Shown one piece after another: positions 13,817 to 28,951 of a DNA stretch of 64,000 nt (position 1 is the first letter of the stretch; every line of letters starts with the position of its first letter). Below the pieces are notes generated by a model. It made no database searches, was not told the origin of the DNA, and saw only the letters and a list, made by a program, of their open reading frames with translations. Both the position numbers and the translations under genes were made by a program. The stretch is from Xestospongia bergquistia (lineage: Eukaryota; Porifera; Demospongiae; Haplosclerida; Petrosiidae): the NCBI GenBank assembly GCA_963965975.1, contig OZ014420.1, forward strand, positions 5,048,001 to 5,112,000, in the 5' to 3' direction.

Positions 13817-15019
13817 GTGAGTATACACTATTAGTACTACTGTAGATTGGGAAATGTTTGCATTACAAAAGTTTAATGTAAAAAATTAACATGTTAAAAA
13901 ATTTCAGACACAAGAGGTGTATACGAAAAATTATAAATCCCTAAGTTTTGCTAAAAAAGAAATACAAGGCTGCATTAACATCATGATAACTAGCATTTTA
14001 CCAATTTTAGTTCATATGCCTGAACTGTGCAGCTGATAAGGTCCACATTTTCTTGACATGCTTTCATGGCCTTCCTAACTTTATCATTTGGCCAAGCAAT
14101 TACCTGTGGCTGTATATATGGAAGATGATAGAACCTTTGGATCATCTATAAGTTCCATATATCTCAGAAGAGCCATCTTAGTCATGCCCACACTCTCTAC
14201 ACTTTAAATACTTTCAACACCACCATGTAACATGTGCACTAGATACTGTAAATATTTTAATATGTAATAATATTAGTGTGTTTAATTTTCATACATCACT
14301 CAACATTGAAACTTTTTTTAACGACTAAATTTTCCCAATCTACAGTATACAATCTAAATGTTATCATTTATTATTTAACATATAGGATAACTTAGAAAGA
14401 GTCAATAATACATTGCTTCTATATATTGCCCACTAAAGTAGTCAAAAACTAATTAGTTTATCCTTTCTTTCTTCTTGAACATAAAAGATTAGCTAAACAC
14501 TTATTATAATTGATTAAATTCAGAGTAGAATACATGATACAGGTATAACACTTCTATTTTCATTAATACTGCTGTCAGTCTGAAAGTTTAGAGTACTTAC
14601 ATAAGTGCAATCCATTAAATTGCCTCTGTCAAAGTTGGTTCTAACACTTTGGTTTTTGAGATTTGATGAAAACAGGAACAGGAAATAAAAAACAATATGT
14701 GACTCTTTGATGCTCAAAAACTGTGTTTTAATTCAGTGCTGAAGTATATTCCATTTGTTTTGACTTTGTATATTGATTCTCAACAACAAACTGTTTGTAA
14801 AAAAGAGTTAATTTTGATATCATTGGCTTCCTCTTATTCTTATATTTTTTATTTATGAAGTGATTTGCATTTCACAAGTATTCTTTTGACAGCTCTCCAT
14901 ATAATTTTATGCATATAGTCTACTGCAAGGAATTACTGTTTGCAAAGTCAATATGAATGGAATATAATACAGATAATTCCATACAATAACTTGTTAACAT
15001 TTCTGGTATATTTCTTTAG

Positions 15020-15331
15020 TTCCAGTTCCAGTTGTATCACTCAATGATATATCAGTTATTGCTGGAAATACAGCTACTTTTACATGTACTATCACAGTGT
15101 CTAACTTAGTTGATGACAACGGTCTCTCATTGGCTAGTACTAGTTTGAATCCATCTGGTACTAAGGGTTCAGTATCAAAAACTGGTCGTGTCTTTACTGT
15201 ACCATATACTATATCTAATGTCAATACTAGTAATGCTGGAGTGTATACCTGTCAGGCTATAGTACAACATAGTGATAGTAACATACTGACATCAGATGCT
15301 GGTAGTGATACTGGAACTCTCTCTGTTAAAA
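15020..15331 (+). CDS. Ig domain exon, array copy 10
   Basis: It has Val31, Gly35 and Ser71. Exon and following intron match copy 3 closely, 10,597 bases upstream. Confidence 0.95.
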
Positions 15332-16533
15332 GTGAGTATACACTATAAGTACTACTGTAGATTGGGAAATGTTTGCATTACAAAAGTTTAATGTAAAAAA
15401 TTAACATGTTAAAAAATTTCAGACACAAGAGGTGTTTACGAAAAATTATAAATCCCTAAGGTTTGCTAAAAAAGAAATACAAGGCTGCATTAACATCTTG
15501 ATAACTAGCATTTTTACCAATTTTAGTTCATATGCCTGAACTGTACAGCTGATAAGGTCCACATTTTCTTGATATGCTTTCGTGGCCTTCCTAACTTTAT
15601 CATTTGGCCAAGCAATTGCCTGTGGCTGTATATATGGAAGATGATAGAACCTTTGGATCATCTATAAGTTCCATATATCTCAGAAGAGCCATCTTAGTCA
15701 TGCCTACACTCTCTACACTTTAAATACTTTCAACACCACCATGTAACATGTGCACTACATACTGTAAATATTTTAATATGTAATAATATTAGTGTGTTTA
15801 ATTTTCGTACATCGCTCAACATTCAAACTTTTTTTAACGACGAAATTTTCCCAATCTACAGTATACAATCTAAATGTTATCATTTATTATTTAACATATA
15901 GGATAACTTGGAAAGAGTCAATAATACATTGCTTCTAAATATTTTCAACTAAAGTAGTCAAAAATTAATTAGTTTAACCTTTCTTTCTACTTGAACATAA
16001 AAGACTAGCTAAACACTTATTATAAATGATTAAATTCAGAGTAGCATACATGATACAGGTATAACACTTCTATTTTCATTAATACTGCTGTCAGTCTGAA
16101 AGTTTAGAGTACTTACATAAGTGCAATCCATTAAATTGCCTCTGTCAAAGTTGGTTCTAACACTTTGGTTTTTGAGATTTGATGAAAACAGGAACAGGAA
16201 ATAAAAAACAATATGTGACTCTTTGATGCTCAAAAACTGTGTTTTAATTCAGTGCTGAAGTATATTCCATTTGTTTTGACTTTGTATATTGATTCTCAAC
16301 AACAAACTGTTTGTAAAAGAGTTAATTTTGATATCATTGGCTTCCTCTTATTCTTATATTTTTTATTTATGAAGTGATTTGCATTTCACAAGTATTCTTT
16401 TGACAGCTCTCCATATAATTTTATGCATATAGTCTACTGCAAGGAATTACTGTTTGCAAAGTCAATATGAATGGAATATAATACAGATAATTCCATACAA
16501 TAACTTGTTAACATTTCTGGTATATTTCTTTAG

Positions 16534-16845
16534 TTCCACTTCCAGTTGTATCACTCAATGATATATCAGTTATTGCTGGAAATACAGCTACTTTTACATG
16601 TACTATCACAGTGTCTAACTTATTTGATGACAACAGTCTCTCATTGGCTAGTACTAGTTTGAATCCATCTGGTACTAAGGGTTCAGTATCAAAAACTGGT
16701 CGTGTCTTTACTGTACCATATACTATATCTAATGTCAATACTAGTAATGCTGGAGTGTATACCTGTCAGGCTATAGTACAACATAGTGATAGTAACATAC
16801 TGACATCAGATGCTGGTAGTGATACTGGAACTCTCTCTGTTAAAA
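16534..16845 (+). CDS. Ig domain exon, array copy 11
   Basis: It has Leu3, Phe31, Ser35 and Ser71, the same protein as copy 4. Confidence 0.95.
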
Positions 16846-18046
16846 GTGAGTATACACTATTAGTACTACTGTAGATTGGGAAATGTTTGCATTACAAAAG
16901 TTTAATGTAAAAAATTAACATGTTAAAAAATTTCAGACACAAGAGGTGTATACGAAAAATTATTAATCCCTAAGTTTTGCTAAAAAAGAAATACAAGGCT
17001 GCATTAACATCATGATATCTAGCATTTTACCAATTTTAGTTCATATGCCTGAACTGTGCAGTTGATAAGGTCCACATTTTCTTGACATGCTTTCATGGCC
17101 TTCCTAACTTTATCATTTGGCCAAGCAATTGCCTGTGGCTGTATATATGGAAGATGATAGAACCTTTGGATCATCTATAAGTTCCATATATCTCAGAAGA
17201 GCCATCTTAGTCATGCCCACACTCTCTACACTTTAAATACTTTCAACACCACCATGTAACATGTGCACTACATACTGTAAATATTTTAATATGTAATAAT
17301 ATTAGTGTGTTTAATTTTCATACATCGCTCAACATTCAAACTTTTTTTAACGACGAAATTTTCCCAATCTACAGTATACAATCTAAATGTTATCATTTAT
17401 TATTTAATATATAGGATAACTTAGAAAGAGTTAATAATACCTTGCTTCTAAATATTTTCCACTAAAGTAGTCAAAAATTAATTAATTTATCCTTTCTTTC
17501 TTCTTGAACATAAAAGACTAGCTAAATACTTATTATAATTGATTAAATTCAGAGTAGCATACATGATACAGGTATAACACTTCTATTTTCATTAATACTG
17601 CTGTCAGTCTGAAAGTTTAGAGTACTTACATAAGTGCAATCCATTAAATTGCCTCTGTCAAAGTTGGTTCTAACACTTTGGTTTTTGAGATTTGATGAAA
17701 ACAGGAACAGGAAATAAAAAACAATATGTGACTCTTTGATGCTCAAAAACTGTGTTTTAATTCAGTGCTGAAGTATATTCCATTTGTTTTGACTTTGTAT
17801 ATTGATTCTCAACAACAAACTGTTTGTAAAAGAGTTAATTTTGATATCATTGGCTTCCTCTTATTCTTATATTTTTTATTTATGAAGTGATTTGCATTTC
17901 ACAAGTATTCTTTTGACAGCTCTCCATATAATTTTATGCATATAGTCTACTGCAAGGAATTACTGTTTGCAAAGTCAATATGAATGGAATATAATACAGA
18001 TAATTCCATACAATAACTTGTTAACATTTCTGGTATATTTCTTTAG

Positions 18047-18358
18047 TTCCAGTTCCAGTTGTATCACTCAATGATATATCAGTTATTGCTGGAAATACAG
18101 CTACTTTTACATGTACTATCACAGTGTCTAACTTAGTTGATGACAACGGTCTCTCATTGGCTAGTACCAGTTTGAATCCATCTGGTACTAAGGGTTCAGT
18201 ATCAAAAACTGGTCGTGTCTTTACTGTACCATATACTATATCTAATGTCAATACTGGTAATGCTGGAGTGTATACCTGTCAGGCTATAGTACAACATAGT
18301 GATAGTAACATACTGACATCAGATGCTGGTAGTGATACTGGAACTCTCTCTGTTAAAA
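18047..18358 (+). CDS. Ig domain exon, array copy 12
   Basis: It has Val31, Gly35 and Gly71, and matches copy 5 seven units upstream. Confidence 0.95.
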
Positions 18359-19561
18359 GTGAGTATACACTATTAGTACTACTGTAGATTGGGAAATGTT
18401 TGCATTACAAAAGTTTAATGTAAAAAATTAACATGTTAAAAAATTTCAGACACAAGAGGTGTATACGAAAAATTATTAATCCCTAAGTTTTGCTAAAAAA
18501 GAAATACAAGGCTGCATTAACATCATTATATCTAGCATTTTACCAATTTTAGTTCATATGCCTGAACTGTGCAGCTTATAAGGTCCACATTTTCTTGACA
18601 TGCTTTCATGGCCTTCCTAACTTTATCATTTGGCCAAGCAATTGCCTGTGGCTGTATATATGGAAGATGATAGAACCTTTGGATCATCTATAAGTTCCAT
18701 ATATCTCAGAAGAGCCATCTTAGTCATGCCCACACTCTCTACACTTTAAATACTTTCAACACCACCATGTAACATGTGCACTACATACTGTAAATATTTT
18801 AATATGTAATAATATTAGTGTGTTTAATTTTCATACATCGCTCAACATTCAAACTTTTTTTAACGACGAAATTTTCCCAATCTACAGTATACAATCTAAA
18901 TGTTATCATTTATTATTTAACATATAGGATAACTTAGAAAGAGTTAATAATACATTGCTTCTAAATATTTTCCACTAAAGTAGTCAAAAATTAATTAGTT
19001 TATCCTTTCTTTCTACTTGAACATAAAAGACTAGCTAAATACTTATTATAATTGATTAAATTCAGAGTAGCATACATGATACAGGTATAACACTTCTATT
19101 TTCATTAATACTGCTGTCAGTCTGAAAGTTTAGAGTACTTACATAAGTGCAATCCATTAAATTGCCTCTGTCAAAGTTGGTTCTAACACTTTGGTTTTTG
19201 AGATTTGATGAAAACAGGAACAGGAAATAAAAAACAATATGTGACTCTTTGATGCTCAAAAACTGTGTTTTAATTCAGTGCTGAAGTATATTCCATTTGT
19301 TTTGACTTTGTATATTGATTCTCAACAACAAACTGTTTGTAAAAATGAGTTAATTTTGATATCATTGGCTTCCCCTTATTTTTATATTTTTTATTTATGA
19401 AGTGATTTGCATTTCACAAGTATTCTTTTGACAGCTCTCCATATAATTTTATGCATATAGTCTACTGCAAGGAATTACTGTTTGCAAAGTCAATATGAAT
19501 GGAATATAATACAGATAATTCCATACAATAACTTGTTAACATTTCTGGTATATTTCTTTAG

Positions 19562-19873
19562 TTTCAGTTCCAGTTGTATCACTCAATGATATATCAGTTA
19601 TTGCTGGAAATACAGCTACTTTTACATGTACTATCACAGTGTCTAACTTAGTTGATGACAACGGTCTCTCATTGGCTAGTACTAGTTTGAATCCATCTGG
19701 TACTAAGGGTTCAGTATCAAAAACTGGTCGTGTCTTTACTGTACCATATACTATATCTAATGTAAATACTAGTAATGCTGGAGTGTATACCTGTCAGGCT
19801 ATAGTACAACATAGTGATAGTAACATACTGACATCAGATGCTGGTAGTGATACTGGAACTCTCTCTGTTAAAA
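19562..19873 (+). CDS. Ig domain exon, array copy 13
   Basis: It has Val31, Gly35 and Ser71. Ser2 in place of Pro is unique, in the linker just after the splice joint. Confidence 0.95.
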
Positions 19874-21075
19874 GTGAGTATACACTATTAGTACTACTGT
19901 AGATTGGGAAATGTTTGCATTACAAAAGTTTAATGTAAAAAATTAACATGTTAAAAAATTTCAGACACAAGAGGTGTATACGAAAAATTATAAATCCCTA
20001 AGTTTTGCTAAAAAAGAAATACAAGGCTGCATTAACATCATGATAACTAGCATTTTTACCAATTTTAGTTTTTATGCCTGAACTGTGCAGCTGATAAGGT
20101 CCACATTTTCTTGACATGCTTTCATGGCCTTCCTAACTTTATCATTTGGCTAAGCAATTGCCTGTGGCTGTATATATGGAAGATGATAGGACCTTTGGAT
20201 CATCTATAAGTTCCGTATATCTCAAAAGAGCCATCTTAGTCATGCCTACACTCTCTACACTTTAAATACTTTCAACACCACCATGTAACATGTGCACTAG
20301 ATACTGTAAATATTTTAATATGTAATAATATTAGTGTGTTTAATTTTCGTACATCGCTCAACATTCAAACTTTTTTTAACGACGAAATTTTCCCAATCTA
20401 CAGTATACAATCTAAATGTTATCATTTATTATTTAATATATAGGGTAATTTAGAAAGAGTTAATAATACATTGCTTCTAAATATTTTCCACTAAAGTAGT
20501 CAAAAATTAATTAGTTTATCCTTTCTTTCTTCTTGAACATAAAAGACTAGCTAATTACTTATTATAATTGATTAAATTCAGAGTAGCATACATGATACAG
20601 GTATAACACTTCTATTTTCATTAATACTGCTGTCAGTCTGAAAGTTTAGAGTACTTACATAAGTGCAATCCATTAAATTGCCTCTGTCAAAGTTGGTTCT
20701 AACACTTTGGTTTTTGAGATTTGATGAAAACAGGAACAGGAAATAAAAAACAATATGTGACTCTTTGATGCTCAAAAACTGTGTTTTAATTCAGTGCTGA
20801 AATATATTCCATTTCTTTTGACTTTGTATATTGATTCTCAACAACAAACTGTTTGTAAAAGAGTTAATTTTGATATCATTGGCTTCCTCTTATTCTTATA
20901 TTTTCTATTTATGAAGTGATTTGCATTTCACAAGTATTCTTTTGACAGCTCTCCATATAATTTTATGCATATAGTCTACTGCAAGGAATTACTGTTTGCA
21001 AAGTCAATATGAATGGAATATAATACAGATAATTCCATACAATAACTTGTTAACATTTCTGGTATATTTCTTTAG

Positions 21076-21387
21076 TTCCAGTTCCAGTTGTATCACTCAA
21101 TGATATATCAGTTATTGCTGGAAATACAGCTACTTTTACATGTACTATCACAGTGTCTAACTTAGTTGATGACAACAGTCTCTCATTGGCTAGTACCAGT
21201 TTGAATCCATCTGGTACTAAGGGTTCAGTATCAAAAACTGGTCGTGTCTTTACTGTACCATATACTATATCTAATGTCAATACTGGTAATGCTGGAGTGT
21301 ATACCTGTCAGGCTATAGTACAACATAGTGATAGTAACATACTGACATCAGATGCTGGTAGTGATACTGGAACTCTCTCTGTTAAAA
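21076..21387 (+). CDS. Ig domain exon, array copy 14
   Basis: It has Val31, Ser35 and Gly71, the same protein as copies 16 and 26. Confidence 0.95.
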
Positions 21388-22586
21388 GTGAGTATACACT
21401 ATTAGTACTACTGTAGATTGGGAAATGTTTGCATTACAAAAGTTTAATGTAAAAAATTAACATGTTAAAAAATTTCAGACACAAGAGGTGTATACGAAAA
21501 ATTATTAATCCCTAAGTTTTGCTAAAAAAGAAATACAAGGCTGCATTAACATCATGATAACTAGCATTTTACCAATTTTAGTTCATATGCCTGAACTGTG
21601 CAGCTGATAAGGTCCACATTTTCTTGACATGCTTTCATGGCCTTCCTAACTTTATCATTTGGCTAAGCAATTGCCTGTGGCTGTATGGAAGATGATAGAA
21701 CCTTTGTATCATCTATAAGTTCCATATATCTCAGAAGAGCCATCTTAGTCATGCCTACACTCTCTACACTTTAAATACTTTCAACACCACCATGTAACAT
21801 GTGCACTACATACTGTAAATATTTTAATATGTAATAATATTAGTGTGTTTAATTTTCGTACATCACTCAACATTCAAACTTTTTTTAACGACTAAATTTT
21901 CCTAATCTACAGTATACAATCTAAATGTTATCATTTATTATTTAACATATAGGATAACTTAGAAAGAGTCAATAATACATTGCTTCTATATATTGCCCAC
22001 TAAAGTAGTCAAAAACTAATTAGTTTATCCTTTCTTTCTACTTGAACATAAAAGACTAGCTAAACACTTATTATAATTGATTAAATTCAGAGTAGAATAC
22101 ATGATACAGGTATAACACTTCTATTTTCATTAATACTGCTGTCAGTCTGAAAGTTTAGAGTACTTACATAAGTGCAATCCATTAAATTGCCTCTGTCAAA
22201 GTTGGTTCTAACACTTTGGTTTTTGAGATTTGATGAAAACAGGAACAGGAAATAAAAAACAATATGTGACTCTTTGATGCTCAAAAACTGTGTTTTAATT
22301 CAGTGCTGAAGTATATTCCATTTGTTTTGACTTTGTATATTGATTCTCAACAACAAACTGTTTGTAAAAATGAGTTCATTTTGATATCATTGGCTTCCCC
22401 TTATTTTTATATTTTTTATTTATGAAGTGATTTGCATTTCACAAGTATTCTTTTGACAGCTCTCCATATAATTTTATGCATATAGTCTACTGCAAGGAAT
22501 TACTGTTTGCAAAGTCAATATGAATGGAATATAATACAGATAATTCCATACAATAACTTGTTAACATTTCTGGTATATTTCTTTAG

Positions 22587-22898
22587 TTCCAGTTCCAGTT
22601 GTATCACTCAATGATATATCAGTTATTGCTGGAAATACAGCTACTTTTACATGTACTATCACAGTGTCTAACTTAGTTGATGACAACGGTCTCTCATTGG
22701 CTAGTACTAGTTTGAATCCATCTGGTACTAAGGGTTCAGTATCAAAAACTGGTCGTGTCTTTACTGTACCATATACTATATCTAATATCAATACTAGTAA
22801 TGCTGAAGTGTATACCTGTCAGGCTATAGTACAACATAGTGATAGTAACATACTGACATCAGATGCTGGTAGTGATACTGGAACTCTCTCTGTTAAAA
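22587..22898 (+). CDS. Ig domain exon, array copy 15
   Basis: It has Val31, Gly35, Ile68 and Ser71. Glu74 replaces the Gly of the AGVYTC motif, a private change next to the F-strand cysteine that could alter the fold. Confidence 0.95.
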
Positions 22899-24100
22899 GT
22901 GAGTATACACTATTAGTACTACTGTAGATTGGGAAATGTTTGCATTACAAAAGTTTAATGTAAAAAATTAACATGTTAAAAAATTTCAGACACAAGAGGC
23001 GTATACGAAAAATTATTAATCCCTAAGTTTTGCTAAAAAAGAAATACAAGGCTGCATTAAGATCATGATAACTAGCATTTTTACCAATTTTAGTTTTTAT
23101 GCCTGAACTGTGCAGCTGATAAGGTCCACATTTTCTTGACATGCTTTCATGGCCTTCCTAACTTTATCATTTGGCTAAGCAATTACCTGTGGCTGTATAT
23201 ATGGAAGATGATAGGACCTTTGGATCATCTATAAGTTCCGTATATCTCAAAAGAGCCATCTTAGTCATGCCTACACTCTCTACACTTTAAATACTTTCAA
23301 CACCACCATGTAACATGTGCACTAGATACTGTAAATATTTTAATATGTAATAATATTAGTGTGTTTAATTTTCGTACATCGCTCAACATTCAAACTTTTT
23401 TTAACGACGAAATTTTCCCAATCTACAGTATACAATCTAAATGTTATCATTTATTATTTAATATATAGGGTAATTTAGAAAGAGTTAATAATACATTGCT
23501 TCTAAATATTTTCCACTAAAGTAGTCAAAAATTAATTAGTTTATCCTTTCTTTCTTCTTGAACATAAAAGACTAGCTAATTACATATTATAATTGATTAA
23601 ATTCAGAGTAGCATACATGATACAGGTATAACACTTCTATTTTCATTAATACTGCTGTCAGTCTGAAAGTTTAGAGTACTTACATAAGTGCAATCCATTA
23701 AATTGCCTCTGTCAAAGTTGGTTCTAACACTTTGGTTTTTGAGATTTGATGAAAACAGGAACAGGAAATAAAAAACAATATGTGACTCTTTGATGCTCAA
23801 AAACTGTGTTTTAATTCAGTTCTGAAGTATATTCCATTTGTTTTGACTTTGTATATTGATTCTCAACAACAAACTGTTTGTAAAAGAGTTAATTTTGATA
23901 TCATTGGCTTCCTCTTATTCTTATATTTTTTATTTATGAAGTGATTTGCATTTCACAAGTATTCTTTTGACAGCTCTCCATATAATTTTATGCATATAGT
24001 CTACTGCAAGGAATTACTGTTTGCAAAGTCAATATGAATGGAATATAATACAGATAATTCCATACAATAACTTGTTAACATTTCTGGTATATTTCTTTAG

Positions 24101-24412
24101 TTCCAGTTCCAGTTGTATCACTCAATGATATATCAGTTATTGCTGGAAATACAGCTACTTTTACATGTACTATCACAGTGTCTAACTTAGTTGATGACAA
24201 CAGTCTCTCATTGGCTAGTACCAGTTTGAATCCATCTGGTACTAAGGGTTCAGTATCAAAAACTGGTCGTGTCTTTACTGTACCATATACTATATCTAAT
24301 GTCAATACTGGTAATGCTGGAGTGTATACCTGTCAGGCTATAGTACAACATAGTGATAGTAACATACTGACATCAGATGCTGGTAGTGATACTGGAACTC
24401 TCTCTGTTAAAA
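24101..24412 (+). CDS. Ig domain exon, array copy 16
   Basis: It has Val31, Ser35 and Gly71. Confidence 0.95.
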
Positions 24413-25611
24413 GTGAGTATACACTATTAGTACTACTGTAGATTGGGAAATGTTTGCATTACAAAAGTTTAATGTAAAAAATTAACATGTTAAAAAATTT
24501 CAGACACAAGAGGTGTATACGAAAAATTATAAATCCCTAAGTTTTGCTAAAAAAGAAATACAAGGCTGCATTAACATCATGATAACTAGCATTTTACCAA
24601 TTTTAGTTCATATGCCTGAACTGTGCAGCTGATAAGGTCCACATTTTCTTGACATGCTTTCATGGCCTTCCTAACTTTATCATTTGGCTAAGCAATTGCC
24701 TGTGGCTGTATGGAAGATGATAGAACCTTTGGATCATCTATAAGTTCCATATATCTCAGAAGAGCTACCTTAGTCATGCCTACACTCTCTACACTTTAAA
24801 TACTTTCAACACCACCATGTAACATGTGCACTACATACTGTAAATATTTTAATATGTAATAATATTAGTGTGTTTAATTTTCGTACATCGCTCAACATTC
24901 AAACTTTTTTTAACGACTAAATTTTCCCAATCTACAGTATACAATCTAAATGTTATCATTTATTATTTAACATATAGGATAACTTAGAAAGAGTCAATAA
25001 TACATTGCTTCTATATATTGCCCACTAAAGTAGTCAAAAACTAATTAGTTTATCCTTTCTTTCTTCTTGAACATAAAAGATTAGCTAAACACTTATTATA
25101 ATTGATTAAATTCAGAGTAGAATACATGATACAGGTATAACACTTCTATTTTCATTAATACTGCTGTCAGTCTGAAAGTTTAGAGTACTTACATAAGTGC
25201 AATCCATTAAATTGCCTCTGTCAAAGTTGGTTCTAACACTTTGGTTTTTGAGATTTGATGAAAACAGGAACAGGAAATAAAAAACAATATGTGACTCTTT
25301 GATGCTCAAAAACTGTGTTTTAATTCAGTGCTGAAGTATATTCCATTTGTTTTGACTTTGTATATTGATTCTCAACAACAAACTGTTTGTAAAAAAGAGT
25401 TAATTTTGATATCATTGGCTTCCTCTTATTCTTATATTTTTTATTTATGAAGTGATTTGCATTTCACAAGTATTCTTTTGACAGCTCTCCATATAATTTT
25501 ATGCATATAGTCTACTGCAAGGAATTACTGTTTGCAAAGTCAATATGAATGGAATATAATACAGATAATTCCATACAATAACTTGTTAACATTTCTGGTA
25601 TATTTCTTTAG

Positions 25612-25923
25612 TTCCAGTTCCAGTTGTATCACTCAATGATATATCAGTTATTGCTGGAAATACAGCTACTTTTACATGTACTATCACAGTGTCTAACTTA
25701 GTTGATGACAACGGTCTCTCATTGGCTAGTACTAGTTTGAATCCATCTGGTACTAAGGGTTCAGTATCAAAAACTGGTCGTGTCTTTACTGTACCATATA
25801 CTATATCTAATGTCAATACTAGTAATGCTGGAGTGTATACCTGTCAGGCTATAGTACAACATAGTGATAGTAACATACTGACATCAGATGCTGGTAGTGA
25901 TACTGGAACTCTCTCTGTTAAAA
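25612..25923 (+). CDS. Ig domain exon, array copy 17
   Basis: It has Val31, Gly35 and Ser71. It is the third member of the copy 3/10/17 series and has the same variant intron start. Confidence 0.95.
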
Positions 25924-27125
25924 GTGAGTATACACTATAAGTACTACTGTAGATTGGGAAATGTTTGCATTACAAAAGTTTAATGTAAAAAATTAACATG
26001 TTAAAAAATTTCAGACACAAGAGGTGTATACGAAAAATTATAAATCCCTAAGTTTTGCTAAAAAAGAAATACAAGGCTGCATTAACATCTTGATAACTAG
26101 CATTTTTACCAATTTTAGTTCATATGCCTGAACTGTACAGCTGATAAGGTCCACATTTTCTTGATATGCTTTCGTGGCCTTCCTAACTTTATCATTTGGC
26201 CAAGCAATTGCCTGTGGCTGTATATATGGAAGATGATAGAACCTTTGGATCATCTATAAGTTCCATATATCTCAGAAGAGCCATCTTAGTCATGCCTACA
26301 CTCTCTACACTTTAAATACTTTCAACACCACCATGTAACATGTGCACTAGATACTGTAAATATTTTAATATGTAATAATATTAGTGTGTTTAATTTTCGT
26401 ACATCGCTCAACATTCAAACTTTTTTTAACGACGAAATTTTCCCAATCTACAGTATACAATCTAAATGTTATCATTTATTATTTAACATATAGGATAACT
26501 TGGAAAGAGTCAATAATACATTGCTTCTAAATATTTTCAACTAAAGTAGTCAAAAATTAATTAGTTTAACCTTTCTTTCTACTTGAACATAAAAGACTAG
26601 CTAAACACTTATTATAAATGATTAAATTCAGAGTAGCATACATGATACAGGTATAACACTTCTATTTTCATTAATACTGCTGTCAGTCTGAAAGTTTAGA
26701 GTACTTACATAAGTGCAATCCATTAAATTGCCTCTGTCAAAGTTGGTTCTAACACTTTGGTTTTTGAGATTTGATGATAACAGGAACAGGAAATAAAAAA
26801 CAATATGTGACTCTTTGATGCTCAAAAACTGTGTTTTAATTCAGTGCTGAAGTATATTCCATTTGTTTTGACTTTGTATATTGATTCTCAACAACAAACT
26901 GTTTGTAAAAGAGTTAATTTTGATATCATTGGCTTCCTCTTATTCTTATATTTTTTATTTATGAAGTGATTTGCATTTCACAAGTATTCTTTTGACAGCT
27001 CTCCATATAATTTTATGCATATAGTCTACTGCAAGGAATTACTGTTTGCAAAGTCAATATGAATGGAATATAATACAGATAATTCCATACAATAACTTGT
27101 TAACATTTCTGGTATATTTCTTTAG

Positions 27126-27437
27126 TTCCAGTTCCAGTTGTATCACTCAATGATATATCAGTTATTGCTGGAAATACAGCTACTTTTACATGTACTATCA
27201 CAGTGTCTAACTTATTTGATGACAACAGTCTCTCATTGGCTAGTACTAGTTTGAATCCATCTGGTACTAAGGGTTCAGTATCAAAAACTGGTCGTGTCTT
27301 TACTGTACCATATACTATATCTAATGTAAATACTAGTAATGCTGGAGTGTATACCTGTCAGGCTATAGTACAACATAGTGATAGTAACATACTGACATCA
27401 GATGCTGGTAGTGATACTGGAACTCTCTCTGTTAAAA
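27126..27437 (+). CDS. Ig domain exon, array copy 18
   Basis: It has Phe31, Ser35 and Ser71, with the common Val3. The seven-unit match to copies 4 and 11 fades within this unit. Confidence 0.95.
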
Positions 27438-28639
27438 GTGAGTATACACTATTAGTACTACTGTAGATTGGGAAATGTTTGCATTACAAAAGTTTAATGT
27501 AAAAAATTAACATGTTAAAAAATTTCAGACACAAGAGGTTTATACGAAAAATTATAAATTTCTAAGTTTTGCTAAAAAAGAAATACAAGGCTTCATTGAC
27601 ATCATGATAACTAGCATTTTTACCAATTTTAGTTCATATGCCTGAACTGTGCAGCTGATAAGGTCCACATTTTCTTGACATGCTTTCATGGCCTTCCTAA
27701 CTTTATCATTTGGCTAAGCAATTGCCTGTGGCTGTATATATGGAAGATGATAGGACCTTTGGATCATCTATAAGTTCCATATATCTCAAAAGAGCCATCT
27801 TAGTCATGCCTACACTCTCTACACTTTAAATACTTTCAACACCACCATGTAACATGTGCACTATATACTGTAAATATTTTAATATGTAATAATATTAGTG
27901 TGTTTAATTTTCATACATCGCTCAACATTCAAACTTTTTTTAAAGACGAAATTTTCCCAATCTACAGTATACAATCTAAATGTTATCATTTATTATTTAA
28001 TATATAGGGTAACTTAGAAAGAGTTAATAATACATTGCTTCTAAATATTTTCCACTAAAGTAGTCAAAAATTAATTAGTTTATCCTTTCTTTCTACTTGA
28101 ACATAAAAGACTAGCTAAACACTTATTATAAATGATTAAATTCAGAGTAGCATACATGATACAGGTATAACACTTCTATTTTCATTAATACTGCTGTCAG
28201 TCTGAAAGTTTAGAGTACTTACATAAGTGCAATCCATTAAATTGCCTCTGTCAAAGTTGGTTCTAACACTTTGGTTTTTGAGATTTGATGAAAACAGGAA
28301 CAGGAAATAAAAAACAATATGTGACTCTTTGATGCTCAAAAACTGTGTTTTAATTCAGTGCTGAAGTATATTCCATTTGTTTTGACTTTGTATATTGATT
28401 CTCAACAACAAACTGTTTGTAAAAGAGTTAATTTTGATATCATTGGCTTCCTCTTATTCTTATATTTTTTATTTATGAAGTGATTTGCATTTCACAAGTA
28501 TTCTTTTGACAGCTCTCCATATAATTTTATGCATATAGTCTACTGCAAGGAATTACTGTTTGCAAAGTCAATATGAATGGAATATAATACAGATAATTCC
28601 ATACAATAACTTGTTAACATTTCTGGTATATTTCTTTAG

Positions 28640-28951
28640 TTCCAGTTCCAGTTGTATCACTCAATGATATATCAGTTATTGCTGGAAATACAGCTACTTT
28701 TACATGTACTATCACAGTGTCTAACTTAGTTGATGACAACAGTCTCTCATTGGCTAGTACTAGTTTGAATCCATCTGGTACTAAGGGTTCAGTATCAAAA
28801 ACTGGTCGTGTCTTTACTGTACCATATACTATATCTAATGTCGATACTAGTAATGCTGGAGTGTATACCTGTCAGGCTATAGTACAACATAGTGATAGTA
28901 ACATACTGACATCAGATGCTGGTAGTGATACTGGAACTCTCTCTGTTAAAA
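28640..28951 (+). CDS. Ig domain exon, array copy 19
   Basis: It has Val31, Ser35 and Ser71. Asp69 replaces Asn, so the sequon is lost here by a different change from the usual Ser71 to Gly. Confidence 0.95.
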
